Of a DNA stretch of 64,000 bases, positions 19,917 to 31,990 are shown one piece after another. The DNA is from Methylophilales bacterium. Its GTDB lineage: Bacteria; Pseudomonadota; Gammaproteobacteria; Burkholderiales; Methylophilaceae. The stretch lies in assembly GCA_019823025.1 (NCBI GenBank), contig CP081940.1:868001-932000 (forward strand), in the 5' to 3' direction. The notes under the pieces are model-generated. The model ran no database searches, was not told the origin of the DNA, and saw only the letters and a program-made list of their open reading frames with translations. The translations under genes and the position numbers were made by a program. Position 1 is the first letter of the stretch; each line of letters begins with the position of its first letter.

Positions 19917-22900
19917 ATGAAGCATCATCTTAAACAAAAAAAACAAGGCTTATATAATCCGATCAATGAGCATGACTCCTGTGGAGTTGGGTTTGTTGCT
20001 AATATTCATGGCAAGCAAAGCCATAAAATTATTTCTCAAGGTCTAGAGTTATTAACTAACTTAACTCATAGGGGTGCCACTGGATATGACCCTAAGTTGG
20101 GCGATGGTGCAGGCATTTTAATTCAAATTCCCGATACTTTTTTCAAAAATGAATTTGAAGCAGGCAGTTTAAAGCTTCCACCTCTAGGTGATTATGCTGT
20201 TGGGATGTGTTTTCTTCCGCAAAGCAAAAAAAATCGAGAGCTATGCGAATCGAAAATTAAACAAATTATTGAAGATGAAAAACAAGTTTTTATTTGCTGG
20301 CGCGATGTTCCATTTAATAATAATGATATCGCTGATGCCGCAAAGGATGTTCAGCCAACGATAAAACAAGTCTTTATACAGAGAAACAAGGATTTAGCGA
20401 ATCAAGCCGCATTTGAAAGAAAATTATTTGTAATTAGGAAGAGAATAGAAATAGAAGTTGGTAAATTATCAATAGATGACCCTGCTAATTTTTATATTTC
20501 CTCAATGTCCTCAAGGACTATCGTATACAAAGGTATGCTCATGGCTCACGAGGTGGGAGAATTTTTTCCAGACCTCATTGATGAATCAGCTTTATCCGCT
20601 ATCGCACTTGTACACCAAAGATTCTCTACTAATACCTTTCCGGCTTGGGAGCTTGCGCACCCATATAGAATGATTGCTCATAATGGTGAAATTAATACGG
20701 TTAGGGGAAATATCAATTGGATTAAAGCCAGAGCTGGAAAAATGGAATCCATGCTTCTAGGAGAAGATTTAGAAAAATTGTGGCCACTAATAGATGAAAC
20801 TCAATCAGATTCAGCAAGTTTTGATAATTGTTTGGAGTTATTGGTAGCAGGTGGTTATAGCCTCCCACATGCCATGATGATGCTTGTGCCAGAAGCCTGG
20901 TCTGATAATCCATTAATGAATGATGACCGAAAAGCCTTCTATGAATACCATGCAACCAAAATGGAGCCATGGGATGGACCCGCAGCGGTCGCTTTCACGG
21001 ATGGACAAATGATAGGAGCAACTCTCGATAGAAATGGGCTTAGGCCAGCAAGATATCTGATGACTGATGAAGGGGTTGTCATGATGGCTTCTGAGATGGG
21101 CGTATTGAAATTTCCTGAAGAAAAAATTGTAAAAAAATGGCGCTTAGAGCCCGGTAAAATGCTTTTAATTGACTTACAAGAGGGCAGATTAATAGACGAT
21201 GATGAAGTTAAAACGCTTTTATCAACAGCAAAGCCTTACATGAAAAAAATTAAAGACTCACGATTTTGTTTATCAGATTTGACTTTAAAAACTGAAGATT
21301 TTCCACTTAATGAGTCTATTTTAGATACGCAACAAGCATTTGGTTACTCGCAGGAAGATATCAATTTCATAATTAAACCTATGATTGATGCTGGTATGGA
21401 ACCGTCTGGATCTATGGGTAATGATGCAGCTCTCCCCGTGTTGTCGAATAGGCCTAAGTTAATTTTTAATTATTTTAAACAGCTTTTTGCACAAGTTACT
21501 AATCCTCCAATTGACCCTATACGTGAAAACATCGTGATGTCGTTGATTACTTTTATTGGTCCAAAGCCAAACTTATTTAATCAAACTGAGGATACTGCTT
21601 CACCGAGGCTTGAGGTGAGTCAACCGATTTTGACAATCAGTGACTTAGACAAATTAAGTTCGATCGAAGACTTAACTGATAATAAGTTTAAATCTTGCAT
21701 AATAGACATAACTTTTGAGATGAAAAAAGGTCAGTCGCTTGAAACGACTCTTATTAATGAATTAGACAGAATTTGTGAGCTCGCAAAAAAATCTATAGAG
21801 AATAATAATATAATAATTCTATCTGATAGAAATTTATCTAAAACTCGAATGGCTGTGCCGGCTTTATTAGCTTGCTCAGCGACTCATCAATACTTGATTG
21901 CTGAAGGCTTAAGAACACATACAGGTTTAGTCGTCGATACTGGATCTGCAAAAGAAATACATCATTTTGCTTTACTTGCAGGCTACGGAGCTGAGGCTAT
22001 ATGTCCTTGGCTAACATTTAAAACAATTGAAAATATTTCAGATGATTTTATTGTCGCTCAAGATAATTATATAAAAGCGGTTGGAAAAGGCTTATTTAAG
22101 GTTATGTCAAAAATGGGCATCTCGACTTATCAGTCATACTGTGGCGCTCAAATTTTTGAGGCTGTGGGATTAAATCAAGATTTTATTAATCAATATTTTA
22201 GAGGTACTTCGACAAATATTGAGGGTATTGGAACAAAGGAAATTGCTGAAGAAATGAGTAGAATTCATCAAAAAGCATTTGGTGATGACCCTGTACTAAT
22301 AAACGCACTAGACGCTGGTGGAGAATATGCTTTTAGAATTAGAGGCGAAGAGCATATGTGGAATCCGGATTCTATAGCCAAGCTTCAACATGCAACGCGC
22401 ATGAACCAATATGAGACATATAAAGAATATGCGCAGCTAATTAATGATCAAACTAAAAAACATAAAACCTTAAGGGGCCTCTTTAGTTTTAAGAAAAAAA
22501 CAGCTATCAATATTAATGAGGTGGAATCAGCTAAAAATATTGTAAAAAGGTTCGCAACGGGAGCGATGTCATTAGGATCGATTTCTACAGAAGCTCACTC
22601 TACTTTAGCAATTGCGATGAACCGAATAGGTGGTAAATCCAATACAGGCGAAGGCGGAGAAGATAAAAAGCGATTCTTTCCAATCGAAAATGATTCATCG
22701 ATCGCGGAACATTTAGGAAGTGAAATCATAGAGTCCGATTTTAAATTAAAAGCGGGCGACTCTATGCGATCTAGGATAAAGCAAGTTGCGTCAGGTAGGT
22801 TTGGAGTAACAGCAGAATACTTATCAACGGCAGACCAAATACAAATTAAAATGGCTCAAGGCGCTAAGCCTGGTGAGGGAGGGCAATTGCCTGGTCACAA

Positions 22901-24536
22901 GGTAAGTTCATATATTGCTAAATTAAGGTTCTCGGTGCCCGGAGTAGGTTTGATATCACCACCCCCTCACCATGATATCTATTCAATTGAAGATTTAGCT
23001 CAATTGATTCATGATTTAAAAAATGCCAACCCACAAGCGAGCATATCTGTAAAACTTGTTTCAGAAACAGGAGTGGGAACAGTAGCAGCAGGGGTTGCAA
23101 AAGCAAAATCTGATCACATTGTTATCGCCGGCCATGATGGCGGAACAGGTGCTTCACCTATATCTTCAATCAAGCATGCGGGGACGCCATGGGAATTAGG
23201 TTTGGCCGAGACACAACAAACCTTAGTGCTCAACCAATTAAGAGGAAGGGTGGTGCTTCAAGTTGATGGTCAAATGAAAACAGGTCGTGATGTAGTTATT
23301 GGCGCCTTACTTGGAGCAGAAGAATTTGGTTTTGCGACGGCTCCACTTGTTGTAGAAGGTTGTATCATGATGAGAAAGTGTCATCTTAATACGTGCCCTG
23401 TCGGCATAGCTACTCAAGATCCAATATTAAGAAAAAGGTTTGCAGGTCAGCCGGAACATGTTGTCAATTTTTTCTTCTTTGTTGCAGAAGAAATTCGAGA
23501 AATAATGGCATCACTTGGAATTAAGAGATTTGATGATTTAGTAGGCAGAAGTGATTTGCTTGATACAAAAAAAGGCATTGATCATTGGAAGATTCAAGGA
23601 TTAGATTTTTCAAAAATTTTCCATCAACCGGATATGGGTAAAGAAGTGTCAAGATACAATACAGAAACTCAATATCATGCACTTGATAAAGCACTTGATA
23701 ACGAGTTAATTAGTCGCGCACAGAATGCCATAAAAACAAAAGAGCCTTGTGAATTTACGATGCCTATTAGTAATACCAATCGAACTGTAGGTACTCTTTT
23801 ATCTCATGAAATTGCTAAAACATATGGAAATGAAGGTCTCCCTGATGACTCTATCAAAATTAATTTAGAAGGAACAGCAGGCCAAAGTTTTGGGGCTTTT
23901 TTAGCAAAAGGAATTACCTTTATTTTACATGGAGAAGGAAACGATTATGTGGGCAAAGGGTTATGTGGCGGAAAAATAGTGATAAGACCGCCAGAAAACT
24001 TTAAAGGAATTGATGACAAAAATATTATTATTGGAAATACGGTAATGTATGGTGCAACATCAGGAGAAACTTACTTTAGAGGCATTGCTGGAGAACGTTT
24101 CTGTGTCAGAAACTCTGGGGCATCAGCTGTTGTGGAAGGAGTAGGTAATCATGGTTGTGAATATATGACTGGAGGTACTGTGGTAGTTTTAGGACAAACA
24201 GGTCAAAATTTTGCAGCCGGTATGTCAGGAGGGGTTGCCTATATCTATGATCCATTAAATAGATTTAGATTAAATTGTAATCCTTCAATGGTAACTTTAG
24301 AAAAGATTAAAAAAGAAAACGAACAAGCGTCTGGCCCTAGACATTTAGATCAGGCTGATGAAAAAATTCTTAAGTCTTTAGTAGAAAATCATCTTCAATA
24401 TACTGATAGTAAAATTGCAAAAAAAATTATTGAACACTGGGATAAAGAGTTAGTCAATTTTATTAAAGTAATGCCAAATGAATATAAAAGAGCTTTAGAT
24501 GAAATGTTTACTGCTTCTAACAAGGAGGCCGCATAA
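19917..24536 (+). CDS. gltB: Glutamate synthase (NADPH) large subunit
   Basis: GltB makes glutamate from glutamine and 2-oxoglutarate. At 1539 residues it is full length. A 21-residue propeptide precedes the catalytic Cys22 ([16 protein letters not shown]), the N-terminal nucleophile of the class II amidotransferase domain. The FMN/2-oxoglutarate synthase domain contains [10 protein letters not shown] near 915, [14 protein letters not shown] near 985 and the glutaminase-coupled [15 protein letters not shown] near 1160, which supplies [3Fe-4S] ligands. The C-terminal beta-helix is seen in [21 protein letters not shown] near 1420. gltD begins at the next base. Confidence 0.98.
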   Translation: MKHHLKQKKQGLYNPINEHDSCGVGFVANIHGKQSHKIISQGLELLTNLTHRGATGYDPKLGDGAGILIQIPDTFFKNEFEAGSLKLPPLGDYAVGMCFLPQSKKNRELCESKIKQIIEDEKQVFICWRDVPFNNNDIADAAKDVQPTIKQVFIQRNKDLANQAAFERKLFVIRKRIEIEVGKLSIDDPANFYISSMSSRTIVYKGMLMAHEVGEFFPDLIDESALSAIALVHQRFSTNTFPAWELAHPYRMIAHNGEINTVRGNINWIKARAGKMESMLLGEDLEKLWPLIDETQSDSASFDNCLELLVAGGYSLPHAMMMLVPEAWSDNPLMNDDRKAFYEYHATKMEPWDGPAAVAFTDGQMIGATLDRNGLRPARYLMTDEGVVMMASEMGVLKFPEEKIVKKWRLEPGKMLLIDLQEGRLIDDDEVKTLLSTAKPYMKKIKDSRFCLSDLTLKTEDFPLNESILDTQQAFGYSQEDINFIIKPMIDAGMEPSGSMGNDAALPVLSNRPKLIFNYFKQLFAQVTNPPIDPIRENIVMSLITFIGPKPNLFNQTEDTASPRLEVSQPILTISDLDKLSSIEDLTDNKFKSCIIDITFEMKKGQSLETTLINELDRICELAKKSIENNNIIILSDRNLSKTRMAVPALLACSATHQYLIAEGLRTHTGLVVDTGSAKEIHHFALLAGYGAEAICPWLTFKTIENISDDFIVAQDNYIKAVGKGLFKVMSKMGISTYQSYCGAQIFEAVGLNQDFINQYFRGTSTNIEGIGTKEIAEEMSRIHQKAFGDDPVLINALDAGGEYAFRIRGEEHMWNPDSIAKLQHATRMNQYETYKEYAQLINDQTKKHKTLRGLFSFKKKTAININEVESAKNIVKRFATGAMSLGSISTEAHSTLAIAMNRIGGKSNTGEGGEDKKRFFPIENDSSIAEHLGSEIIESDFKLKAGDSMRSRIKQVASGRFGVTAEYLSTADQIQIKMAQGAKPGEGGQLPGHKVSSYIAKLRFSVPGVGLISPPPHHDIYSIEDLAQLIHDLKNANPQASISVKLVSETGVGTVAAGVAKAKSDHIVIAGHDGGTGASPISSIKHAGTPWELGLAETQQTLVLNQLRGRVVLQVDGQMKTGRDVVIGALLGAEEFGFATAPLVVEGCIMMRKCHLNTCPVGIATQDPILRKRFAGQPEHVVNFFFFVAEEIREIMASLGIKRFDDLVGRSDLLDTKKGIDHWKIQGLDFSKIFHQPDMGKEVSRYNTETQYHALDKALDNELISRAQNAIKTKEPCEFTMPISNTNRTVGTLLSHEIAKTYGNEGLPDDSIKINLEGTAGQSFGAFLAKGITFILHGEGNDYVGKGLCGGKIVIRPPENFKGIDDKNIIIGNTVMYGATSGETYFRGIAGERFCVRNSGASAVVEGVGNHGCEYMTGGTVVVLGQTGQNFAAGMSGGVAYIYDPLNRFRLNCNPSMVTLEKIKKENEQASGPRHLDQADEKILKSLVENHLQYTDSKIAKKIIEHWDKELVNFIKVMPNEYKRALDEMFTASNKEAA

Positions 24537-25967
24537 ATGGGAAAGGTAACTGGATTTTTAGACTTCCCCCGACTTGCAGAGGGTTATGTAGCTCCTGCTG
24601 AAAGAGTAAAAAATTATAAAGAATTTGTAATGCATCTTTCAGATGAGGAGGCAAAAACTCAAGGTGCACGCTGTATGGATTGTGGGATTCCATTTTGTAA
24701 TAACGGATGCCCAGTTAATAACATCATTCCTGATTGGAATGATCTTGTTTATAAGCAAGACTGGGAAGGCGCATTGGAAGTATTACATTCAACAAATAAT
24801 TTTCCTGAATTCACCAGTAGAATTTGCCCAGCACCATGTGAGTCTGCTTGCACGCTTAATATCAATTCAGACCCTGTGGGCATCAAGTCAATAGAACACG
24901 CGATTATAGATAAGGCATGGGAGAATAATTGGGTATTGCCTCAAGTTCCAAAAAATAAAACAGGAAAAAAAATAGCGATTGTTGGTTCAGGCCCTGCAGG
25001 AATGGCAGCCGCGCAACAGCTAGCTCGTGTTGGTCATCATGTTGTTGTCCTTGAGAAAAATGACCGAATCGGTGGATTACTTAGATACGGTATCCCTGAT
25101 TTTAAGATGGAGAAAATACATATTGACCGAAGAGTCAGACAGATGGAAGAAGAGGGCGTTGTATTTAAAACTAATCAAAACGTAGGTGAAAACGTTAAGC
25201 CTGATGATCTTATAAATGAATATGATGCAGTGATTCTTGCCGGTGGGGCAGAATGGCCAAGAGATCTGCCAATACCAGGCAGAGACTTAGATGGAGTACA
25301 TTTTGCAATGGATTTCTTACCACTGCAAAATAAGGTTGTTGCCGGTGATAAATTTGAGGACCAAATCATGGCTACAAACAAACATGTTGTGGTGATCGGA
25401 GGTGGAGATACAGGATCGGATTGTGTTGGAACTTCAAACCGCCATGGCGCTGCTTCAATTTCACAATTTGAACTAATGCCGCAGCCCCCAGAAAATGAAA
25501 ACAAATTATTAGCATGGCCTTATTGGCCTCTTAAGATGAGAACATCAAGCTCACATGAAGAGGGTTGCGATAGAGATTGGTCGATTGCTACAAAATCATT
25601 TGTTGATGATGGCAACGGTAAAGTTAAAGAATTGATAGCAAGTAAAGTTAAATGGGAAGATGGAAAAATGAAAGAAATTCCTGGATCTGAATTTAAATTG
25701 AAAGCAGATCTCGTGTTGCTAGCGATGGGTTTTATTAGTCCCCAGCAAAAAATTCTAGACCTATTTAATGTCGAAAAAGATCAACGTGGAAATGCTAAAG
25801 CTGATACAGAGGGAGAGAGCTCATACGCCACCTCTAAAAATAAAGTTTTTGCTGCAGGCGATATGAGAAGAGGTCAATCTCTCGTAGTATGGGCAATTAG
25901 AGAGGGCCGACAATGTGCTCGATCTGTTGACGAATTTTTGATGGGTAAAACGACTCTACCTCGATAA
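24537..25967 (+). CDS. gltD: Glutamate synthase (NADPH) small subunit
   Basis: GltD is the flavoprotein that passes electrons from NADPH to GltB. It has 476 residues. The N-terminal Fe-S domain has the cysteine sets [17 protein letters not shown] near 42 and [12 protein letters not shown] near 97. The FAD Rossmann motif is [22 protein letters not shown] near 147, the second (NADPH) Rossmann motif is [17 protein letters not shown] near 288, and the C-terminal FAD site is [21 protein letters not shown] near 440. It abuts gltB with no gap. Confidence 0.97.
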   Translation: MGKVTGFLDFPRLAEGYVAPAERVKNYKEFVMHLSDEEAKTQGARCMDCGIPFCNNGCPVNNIIPDWNDLVYKQDWEGALEVLHSTNNFPEFTSRICPAPCESACTLNINSDPVGIKSIEHAIIDKAWENNWVLPQVPKNKTGKKIAIVGSGPAGMAAAQQLARVGHHVVVLEKNDRIGGLLRYGIPDFKMEKIHIDRRVRQMEEEGVVFKTNQNVGENVKPDDLINEYDAVILAGGAEWPRDLPIPGRDLDGVHFAMDFLPLQNKVVAGDKFEDQIMATNKHVVVIGGGDTGSDCVGTSNRHGAASISQFELMPQPPENENKLLAWPYWPLKMRTSSSHEEGCDRDWSIATKSFVDDGNGKVKELIASKVKWEDGKMKEIPGSEFKLKADLVLLAMGFISPQQKILDLFNVEKDQRGNAKADTEGESSYATSKNKVFAAGDMRRGQSLVVWAIREGRQCARSVDEFLMGKTTLPR

Positions 25968-25986
25968 AAGCAATTCCCTCAAATTA

Positions 25987-27048
25987 ATGACAAAAATAAT
26001 AAACGACTCTTTTTTAAAAACCTTAAGAAGAGAAGCAACTCCTTATACCCCTGTATGGATGATGAGACAGGCGGGCCGATACTTACCAGAGTATAGAGCA
26101 TCAAGAAAAACAGCAGGAAGCTTCTTAGACCTCTGTAAAAACAAAAACTTCGCGACAGAAGTAGCCTTGCAGCCACTTGATCGATACCCATATTTAGATG
26201 CCGCTATTCTATTTTCAGATATTTTAACGGTACCCGATGCAATGGGATTAGGACTTCACTTCGTAGAGGGGGAAGGACCTAAATTTAAATATCCTTTGCA
26301 AAATGAGGAGGCAATTTTCAAATTAGATATTCCTGATGTTGATGAAAGTTTAAAATATGTATTTGATGCAGTTAAATCAATTAAGGAGGCGCTCAATGGC
26401 AGAGTACCTCTTATAGGTTTTTCAGGAAGCCCTTGGACCTTAGCTACCTATATGATTGAAGGTCAAGGAGGTACAGATTTCATGAGAATTAAGAAAATGA
26501 TGTATTCCCGGCCTGACCTAATGAACCATATTTTAAAAATAAACGCCGAAACAGTATCAAGATATTTAGCATGTCAAATAAAAGCGGGTGCTGATGTGGT
26601 CATGTTATTTGATACCTGGGGAGGTATTCTTTCACATCATGATTATGAACAATATTCATTAAATTATATGAAAGTTATTATTTCAAATCTAAATATCCTT
26701 GGTTTTGATAAAATCCCTAAAATTATTTTTACTAAAGGTGGGGGTCAATGGATTGGCAAACAAGCAAAAATTGGTGCTGATGGTATAGGGTTGGATTGGC
26801 AAACAAATTTAAATAAAGCAAGAAACGAAGTAAATGATCAAATAACATTGCAAGGTAACCTTGACCCATCAATTTTATTATCTGAACCTAAAGTAATTGA
26901 AGCATCAGTAAAAAAAGTGCTGGATGATTACGGAATTGGCGAGGGCCATATTTTTAATTTAGGGCACGGTATTACACAGTTTACGCCGGTAGAAAATGTA
27001 TCAGCAATGCTTGAAACGATTAGAAAATACAGTAAACAATTCCATTAA
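25987..27048 (+). CDS. hemE: Uroporphyrinogen decarboxylase
   Basis: HemE decarboxylates uroporphyrinogen III to coproporphyrinogen III. It has 353 residues. Signature regions are PVWMMRQAGRYLPEYR near 20 (with the essential arginine) and LIGFSGSPWTLATYMIEGQG near 140. A TIM-barrel substrate Asp lies in YLDAAILFSDILTVPDAMG near 73, and GHGITQFTPVENV near 325. It converges on msrB with only 3 bp between the two stop codons and no visible terminator. Confidence 0.97.
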   Translation: MTKIINDSFLKTLRREATPYTPVWMMRQAGRYLPEYRASRKTAGSFLDLCKNKNFATEVALQPLDRYPYLDAAILFSDILTVPDAMGLGLHFVEGEGPKFKYPLQNEEAIFKLDIPDVDESLKYVFDAVKSIKEALNGRVPLIGFSGSPWTLATYMIEGQGGTDFMRIKKMMYSRPDLMNHILKINAETVSRYLACQIKAGADVVMLFDTWGGILSHHDYEQYSLNYMKVIISNLNILGFDKIPKIIFTKGGGQWIGKQAKIGADGIGLDWQTNLNKARNEVNDQITLQGNLDPSILLSEPKVIEASVKKVLDDYGIGEGHIFNLGHGITQFTPVENVSAMLETIRKYSKQFH

Positions 27049-27051
27049 AAT

Positions 27052-27492
27052 CTACTCTCTTTTTAAAGAAAGAGAATTAATACAATACCTTAAACCTGAT
27101 GGTTCAGGGCCGTCTGGAAATACGTGCCCAAGGTGGGCATCACAGCAATTACATGTCACTTCAATTCTTTTCATCATATGAGTAGTGTCAGCAGTATAAG
27201 CGATTGCGTTTTCTTTTAAAGGTTGCGTGAAGGAAGGCCAGCCTGAGTGTGAATCAAATTTTTCTGAGGCATCAAAAAGTAATGTTCCACAGCACGCACA
27301 AGCATAAATCCCAGGCTCAAAACGTGAACACATTTCTGAGCTAAAAGCATGTTCCGTGCCTGATTGCCTTGTTATAAAAAAAACATCATCACTCAATAAC
27401 TTCCGCCATTCTTCCTCAGTCTTGATAACTTTATTTTCAGGTGCGCGAACACCATATTTTACAAAGTCCTCGATTTTTTTCCAAGTCAGCAT
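27052..27492 (-). CDS. msrB: Peptide-methionine (R)-S-oxide reductase
   Basis: MsrB reduces methionine-R-sulfoxide in proteins. It has 146 residues. Two CxxC zinc pairs are visible, CACCGTLLF near 70 and CNCCDAHLGHVFPDGP near 117. The catalytic cysteine is in GLRYCINSLSL near the C-terminus. There is no signal peptide, so it is presumably cytoplasmic. It follows the acetate permease gene by 8 bp on the same strand and fits the oxidative-stress theme of the region. Confidence 0.96.
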   Translation of the reverse strand: MLTWKKIEDFVKYGVRAPENKVIKTEEEWRKLLSDDVFFITRQSGTEHAFSSEMCSRFEPGIYACACCGTLLFDASEKFDSHSGWPSFTQPLKENAIAYTADTTHMMKRIEVTCNCCDAHLGHVFPDGPEPSGLRYCINSLSLKRE

Positions 27493-27500
27493 ATTAATAG

Positions 27501-29132
27501 TTAGTGTGAAGTGTTAGCATCAATACCAATCCCGGTCTGGGATCTAAAATATTGAGAATCAAATTTATTAATTTCTTTATATCCATTCTCAGACCTATCG
27601 AATGTACAAAGTATCCAAATAGTTGTAAACGTTATTGTCATGGAAAATAATGCCGGATATTTGTAGGGAAAGATTGGGTTAGGATTCCCTAAAACATCTA
27701 CCCAAACAACCGGTCCTAAAACGACAAATGTGATTGCGGAGAATAACCCAAGAGAACCACCAATCACCGCTCCTCTAGTTGTCAGTTTTTTCCAGTAAAT
27801 TGAAAGTAACAATAAAGGAAAATTTGCACTTGCCGCAATTGCAAAGGCAAGCCCAACCATGAAAGCAACATTCTGATTTTGAAAAATAATCCCAAGATAA
27901 ATAGTTAGAATACCAAGCAATATAGTTGCTAATTTGGAAACAAACATTTCATTTTTTTCACTTTGTTTTCCTTTTAGAAAAGCATTAGCATATAAATCGT
28001 GTGAGATTGCAGAGGCACCTGCAAGTGTAAGTCCAGATACTACAGCTAAAATTGTGGCAAATGCTACAGCAGAAATGAAGCCCAGTAATATTTCGCCTCC
28101 CACAGCATCAGCTAAATGAATGGCAGCCATATTGTTGCCTCCAATCAGCGTGTTAGAGGTATCAAGATAAGCTGGATTATTTGAAATTAAAATGATAGCA
28201 CCAAAGCCAATAATAAAAGTTAATAGATAAAAGTAACCGATAAACCCGGTTGCGTATGCAACAGATTTTCTTGCTTGTATGGCATTGGGGACCGTAAAAA
28301 ATCTCATTAAAATATGGGGTAAGCCAGCTGTTCCAAACATTAAAGCAAGTCCTAGTGAAACTGCTGAGATTGGATCTGAGATTAAGCCACCCGGAGACAA
28401 AATAGTAACCCCCTTTTTATGAATACTTGTAGCCTCATTAAAGAATAAATTTAAATCAAAATTAAATTGAAATAGCACAAGCACCGCAATAACAGTTGCA
28501 CCAAACAATAATAAAATAGCTTTGATAATTTGCACCCACGTCGTCGCCAACATTCCACCAAAGGTGACATATAGAATCATTAACCCCCCAACAATCATCA
28601 CAGCCGAGTAATATGGTAATCCAAAAAGAATTTCAATAAGTTTGCCTGCCCCTACCATTTGAGCGATTAGGTATAAAATGACGGTGGAAAGTGATCCACA
28701 CGCAGCTAAAATCCTAATGGGTCTCTGGTTTAAGCGAAAGGAAACAACATCAGCGAAGCTATACTTTCCAAGATTCCTTAACGGCTCAGCAATTAATAAA
28801 AGAATAATGGGCCAACCAATTAAAAAACCAATTGAGTATATTAATCCATCGAATCCTGTTAAATATACTAGCCCAGAAATGCCTAAGAAAGATGCGGCCG
28901 ACATAAAATCTCCAGATATGGCTAATCCGTTTTGTAAGCCTGAAATATTCCCGCCCGCCGTATAAAACCCATCTGCAGTTGAAGACTTTTTTGAGGCCCA
29001 GTAAGTAATGAAGAGAGTGACAGAAACAAATAAAACAAACATGATGATAGAGATATGATTGTCTCCACTATTACCATCACTGGCTAGAGAAAGGTTACTA
29101 AATAATAAGATTGATAAAATTAATTTATTCAT
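27501..29132 (-). CDS. actP: Acetate permease ActP-like sodium:solute symporter
   Basis: This is a sodium:solute symporter of 543 residues with about 13 transmembrane helices. After an N-terminal signal-like helix it shows the ActP-type segments [20 protein letters not shown] near 50, [17 protein letters not shown] near 75 and [17 protein letters not shown] near 190. It is preceded on the same strand by a DUF485 (YjcH-like) gene that overlaps its start by 1 bp, the standard yjcH-actP pair. Substrate is likely acetate or another short monocarboxylate; exact specificity is not readable. Confidence 0.88.
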   Translation of the reverse strand: MNKLILSILLFSNLSLASDGNSGDNHISIIMFVLFVSVTLFITYWASKKSSTADGFYTAGGNISGLQNGLAISGDFMSAASFLGISGLVYLTGFDGLIYSIGFLIGWPIILLLIAEPLRNLGKYSFADVVSFRLNQRPIRILAACGSLSTVILYLIAQMVGAGKLIEILFGLPYYSAVMIVGGLMILYVTFGGMLATTWVQIIKAILLLFGATVIAVLVLFQFNFDLNLFFNEATSIHKKGVTILSPGGLISDPISAVSLGLALMFGTAGLPHILMRFFTVPNAIQARKSVAYATGFIGYFYLLTFIIGFGAIILISNNPAYLDTSNTLIGGNNMAAIHLADAVGGEILLGFISAVAFATILAVVSGLTLAGASAISHDLYANAFLKGKQSEKNEMFVSKLATILLGILTIYLGIIFQNQNVAFMVGLAFAIAASANFPLLLLSIYWKKLTTRGAVIGGSLGLFSAITFVVLGPVVWVDVLGNPNPIFPYKYPALFSMTITFTTIWILCTFDRSENGYKEINKFDSQYFRSQTGIGIDANTSH

Positions 29133-29410
29133 TATTTCTTGATGGCACTAATCTGTGGCTCAATAAATTTGTTGGCTAGATAAACATATATGATCGTAAT
29201 GATGAATATCAAAAGAATAAGTACTAATCCTAAAAAAATCCCTAAGGAAATATGAGTATCAAAAATGAAAGGACTAAACATTTCGGGTTTAAATGCAATA
29301 ACTCCAATAAAAAGGAAATACGGGGCTATAGTTAAAAATAAGAGTGGGCGAATTATTTTTGCTCTCAATTTTGTTAGAACATTAAGTTGATGGTTATAAT
29401 TTGACTTCAT
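29132..29410 (-). CDS. yjcH: DUF485 family membrane protein (YjcH-like)
   Basis: This is a 92-residue inner-membrane protein with two transmembrane helices (about 22-42 and 52-78) and a basic N-terminus ([22 protein letters not shown]). DUF485 proteins almost always precede ActP-type symporters, and here the stop overlaps the actP start. It is thought to be an accessory subunit; its molecular role is not established. Confidence 0.88.
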   Translation of the reverse strand: MKSNYNHQLNVLTKLRAKIIRPLLFLTIAPYFLFIGVIAFKPEMFSPFIFDTHISLGIFLGLVLILLIFIITIIYVYLANKFIEPQISAIKK

Positions 29411-29481
29411 AAAATATACTGTAAAATAAAAAAATAAGGTTACAGGATTGAATTCATATAGCCAAATTAAAAATAATGATG

Positions 29482-30204
29482 CTATTTAAACTGTTCTAAA
29501 GCTTTATATATTTTCTGATGCGCTTCATTTGCGACAAATTTTCTATTTTTTTTATTGGATACTAATGGAAGCACAGATATGTGTGCTGTTAAATTTTTTA
29601 CCTTTATTAAGGCCCACATTGATCGGGCAAGGCTTATATCCCCTGCATATGAAGGAGCGGAGGTAAATTTACCATCAGAAGTATATCGTATCGATAAAGG
29701 TAAGATATTTATATTGCAATTGATAGCAGTTTGAAAAAAGTTACTTTTAAAGGGGAGCAATCTTGATCCATCCGTTGCAAAACCCTCAGGAAAAAAATAC
29801 ACGCTATCCATTTTATTTAACTTTTTTTCAATTTGATCTGATGCCATTGTGAGTGATTTTTTGTTTCCTCTTTTTATATAAATCGTGTCTGCACATTTAG
29901 TTAATTTGCCGATGAGTGGCCAGCTTTCTACATCGCCCTTTGATAAAAAAGAAATAGGAACGAGGGAGTTAATTAAGAAAATATCTAACCATGAGATATG
30001 GTTGCTTACAATTAAAAAATGTTTATTAGATAAAAGTTTGTTTAAATCTTGGTTTATTTCTAAATGAATTTTTAAGATACTTAAAAGTCTTTTTGACCAG
30101 CTTTTTATGTATCTCTTTTTTGGTTTGTCATTGATATACAAAATATATAGCGCTTGAAAAAAACCGTAAAAAAGATGAATGATGATTAAAGAAAATTTAA
30201 CCAT
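29482..30204 (-). CDS. PlsC-like 1-acyl-sn-glycerol-3-phosphate acyltransferase
   Basis: This is a membrane-bound acyltransferase of 240 residues with an N-terminal transmembrane helix. The LPLAT catalytic motif HxxxxD is in SNHISWLDIFL near residue 72, and the second motif FFPEGFATDGS lies near 137, binding the glycerol-phosphate moiety. This domain makes phosphatidic acid in phospholipid synthesis, but similar proteins acylate other lipids. Its gene lies 28 bp downstream of the PQQ dehydrogenase on the same strand. Confidence 0.85.
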   Translation of the reverse strand: MVKFSLIIIHLFYGFFQALYILYINDKPKKRYIKSWSKRLLSILKIHLEINQDLNKLLSNKHFLIVSNHISWLDIFLINSLVPISFLSKGDVESWPLIGKLTKCADTIYIKRGNKKSLTMASDQIEKKLNKMDSVYFFPEGFATDGSRLLPFKSNFFQTAINCNINILPLSIRYTSDGKFTSAPSYAGDISLARSMWALIKVKNLTAHISVLPLVSNKKNRKFVANEAHQKIYKALEQFK

Positions 30205-30232
30205 TTAAGAATTTATATTTTCTTCAATGAAT

Positions 30233-31990
30233 TCATTCAGCTTTTGGAAGTTTATAAACACTTATATAATCACCCTGAGAAAAGCCCATAATTTTATTAC
30301 CACCGGCGACGACAGCGATATACTGTTCCCCATCTATGAGGTAGGTGATGGGAGGTGCATTAACGCCAGCATCAGTATAAGTTTGCCAAAGTAATGCCCC
30401 TGAAGTCGCATCGATGGCATTAAAATTTCCATTGCCCTCTCCCAGGAATACTAAACCCCCTTTGGTAGATAACGTTCCTCCAACAAGTGGCTGTGGTGTT
30501 TTATATTGCCATTGTATTTTACCTGTCGATAAATTGATTGCTGAAAGCAGACCCCACTGCGGGTCATTTGTGGGCTCTGAACTGGTATATTCAGTGATTC
30601 CGTTTTCAGTATTTTTTTCATGAAGTGTATATTTGATTGGAGCATGAATGCCTGAGACAAAGGCAAGATTTAAATCTGAATTAATGCTGATAGGAGACCA
30701 ATTAGAACCTCCTAAGATACCAGGGTAAATAATAGTCCCCTCCTTTGATGCTCCAGCAAAGAGATTACTCTGGGGTACAAATGCTTCTGATTTTAATATG
30801 AGCGCTCCCGTGTCTCTATTTATAATATATAACCATCCAGTTTTACTTGCCTGGGCGACAGCAGGAATGACTTGACCATCATGATATGCATAAAAAAGTA
30901 CAGGTGGGCTAGCAACATCATACCCCCAAATGTCGTGAGGAACTTGTTGGTAGTACCATTTCAATTTCCCCGTTTCAGCATCAAGTGCGACAATGGATAC
31001 AGTATATAAATTATCACCCGGCCGAGTTTCTCCACTCATTTGAGGAGAAGGATTCCCTGTACCAAAGAAAAGGGTATTTGTTTCCTTGTCTATTGCAGGA
31101 GTTGTCCATGCAGAACCTCCTCCAAATTCTGCCGCATTGGGATATTTGTCTAAGGTAGCCTTTTCATGATAAATATCTCTGTTTAAAGTGACCCCATCTT
31201 CAATAAAGTTATTAAAATTCCCTTCCCATCCAGTCTCTAAAATAGTATTAAATTGCCATATTTGCTGACCAGAATGTATATCGTATGCAGCTAAAAAGCC
31301 TGACCGACCGAATTTCCCTGATACACCAACCACCGCACCTAATGGTGTATTAGCTCCCTCTTCCTCTACATGAAGTCCATATCCTACGCCGGTGATTCCA
31401 ATAATCACTTTGCCGTTATAGACTACCGGCGCCATAGAAATACCTACGCCAGTCCCACCACTTATTTGTTTATCAGAATTGGCATCAGATTCATCCAGGT
31501 CGCTTATAGATTCAGACTCAACATTGTTTTTGACAACATTGATATCCCATATTTTTTCACCTGTTTTAATATTTAGGGAAATAAGTCGAGCATCTACCGT
31601 GCCAAAGAATAATTGTTTACCTTGAAGTGCAACTCCCCTGTTTGATGGACCACAACAAAGTTTCCAGTTAGGGTTAAGATCATGCTCATAACGCCAAATT
31701 TCATTTCCAGTTTTGGCATCCAAAGCAAGTACATTATTGAAAGGGAGTGAAACATACATAATACCTTTATGTACAATTGGAGTAGCTTGAAATGTTGCTT
31801 TAACCCCTGTTTGAAACTGCCAAGCTAAGCCAAGTTTTTCAACATTTGTTTTATTGATTTGGGTAATTTTAGAAAAACGTTGATTAGTTAGATCTTCTCC
31901 ATATGAATTCCATTCTTGGTCTGGCTGACCACAACTAGTAAGAAAAAATAGTAAAAAGAAAACTAAAAGAATTAGAGTAATAAACTTCAT
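30233..31990 (-). CDS. PQQ-dependent dehydrogenase-like lipoprotein
   Basis: This is a predicted periplasmic quinoprotein of 585 residues. A signal peptide ends in a lipobox (FFLTSC, Cys20), so it should be lipid-anchored, unlike soluble MxaF/XoxF. The eight-bladed propeller carries W-motifs such as LDAKTGNEIWRY near 90 and INLSTGKIQWQYK near 490. Adjacent cysteines (LCCGPSNRG, 112-113) give the typical vicinal disulfide over PQQ, and FFGTGNPSPQ near 309 includes the metal-ligand Asn. In the catalytic region PHDIWGYDVASPP (351-363), the usual WDYD is WGYD, so the canonical catalytic Asp position holds Gly while the next Asp is kept. A loop of about 20 residues (202-222) sits where the Ca2+-binding Glu is usually found. 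Substrate unknown. Confidence 0.85.
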   Translation of the reverse strand: MKFITLILLVFFLLFFLTSCGQPDQEWNSYGEDLTNQRFSKITQINKTNVEKLGLAWQFQTGVKATFQATPIVHKGIMYVSLPFNNVLALDAKTGNEIWRYEHDLNPNWKLCCGPSNRGVALQGKQLFFGTVDARLISLNIKTGEKIWDINVVKNNVESESISDLDESDANSDKQISGGTGVGISMAPVVYNGKVIIGITGVGYGLHVEEEGANTPLGAVVGVSGKFGRSGFLAAYDIHSGQQIWQFNTILETGWEGNFNNFIEDGVTLNRDIYHEKATLDKYPNAAEFGGGSAWTTPAIDKETNTLFFGTGNPSPQMSGETRPGDNLYTVSIVALDAETGKLKWYYQQVPHDIWGYDVASPPVLFYAYHDGQVIPAVAQASKTGWLYIINRDTGALILKSEAFVPQSNLFAGASKEGTIIYPGILGGSNWSPISINSDLNLAFVSGIHAPIKYTLHEKNTENGITEYTSSEPTNDPQWGLLSAINLSTGKIQWQYKTPQPLVGGTLSTKGGLVFLGEGNGNFNAIDATSGALLWQTYTDAGVNAPPITYLIDGEQYIAVVAGGNKIMGFSQGDYISVYKLPKAE

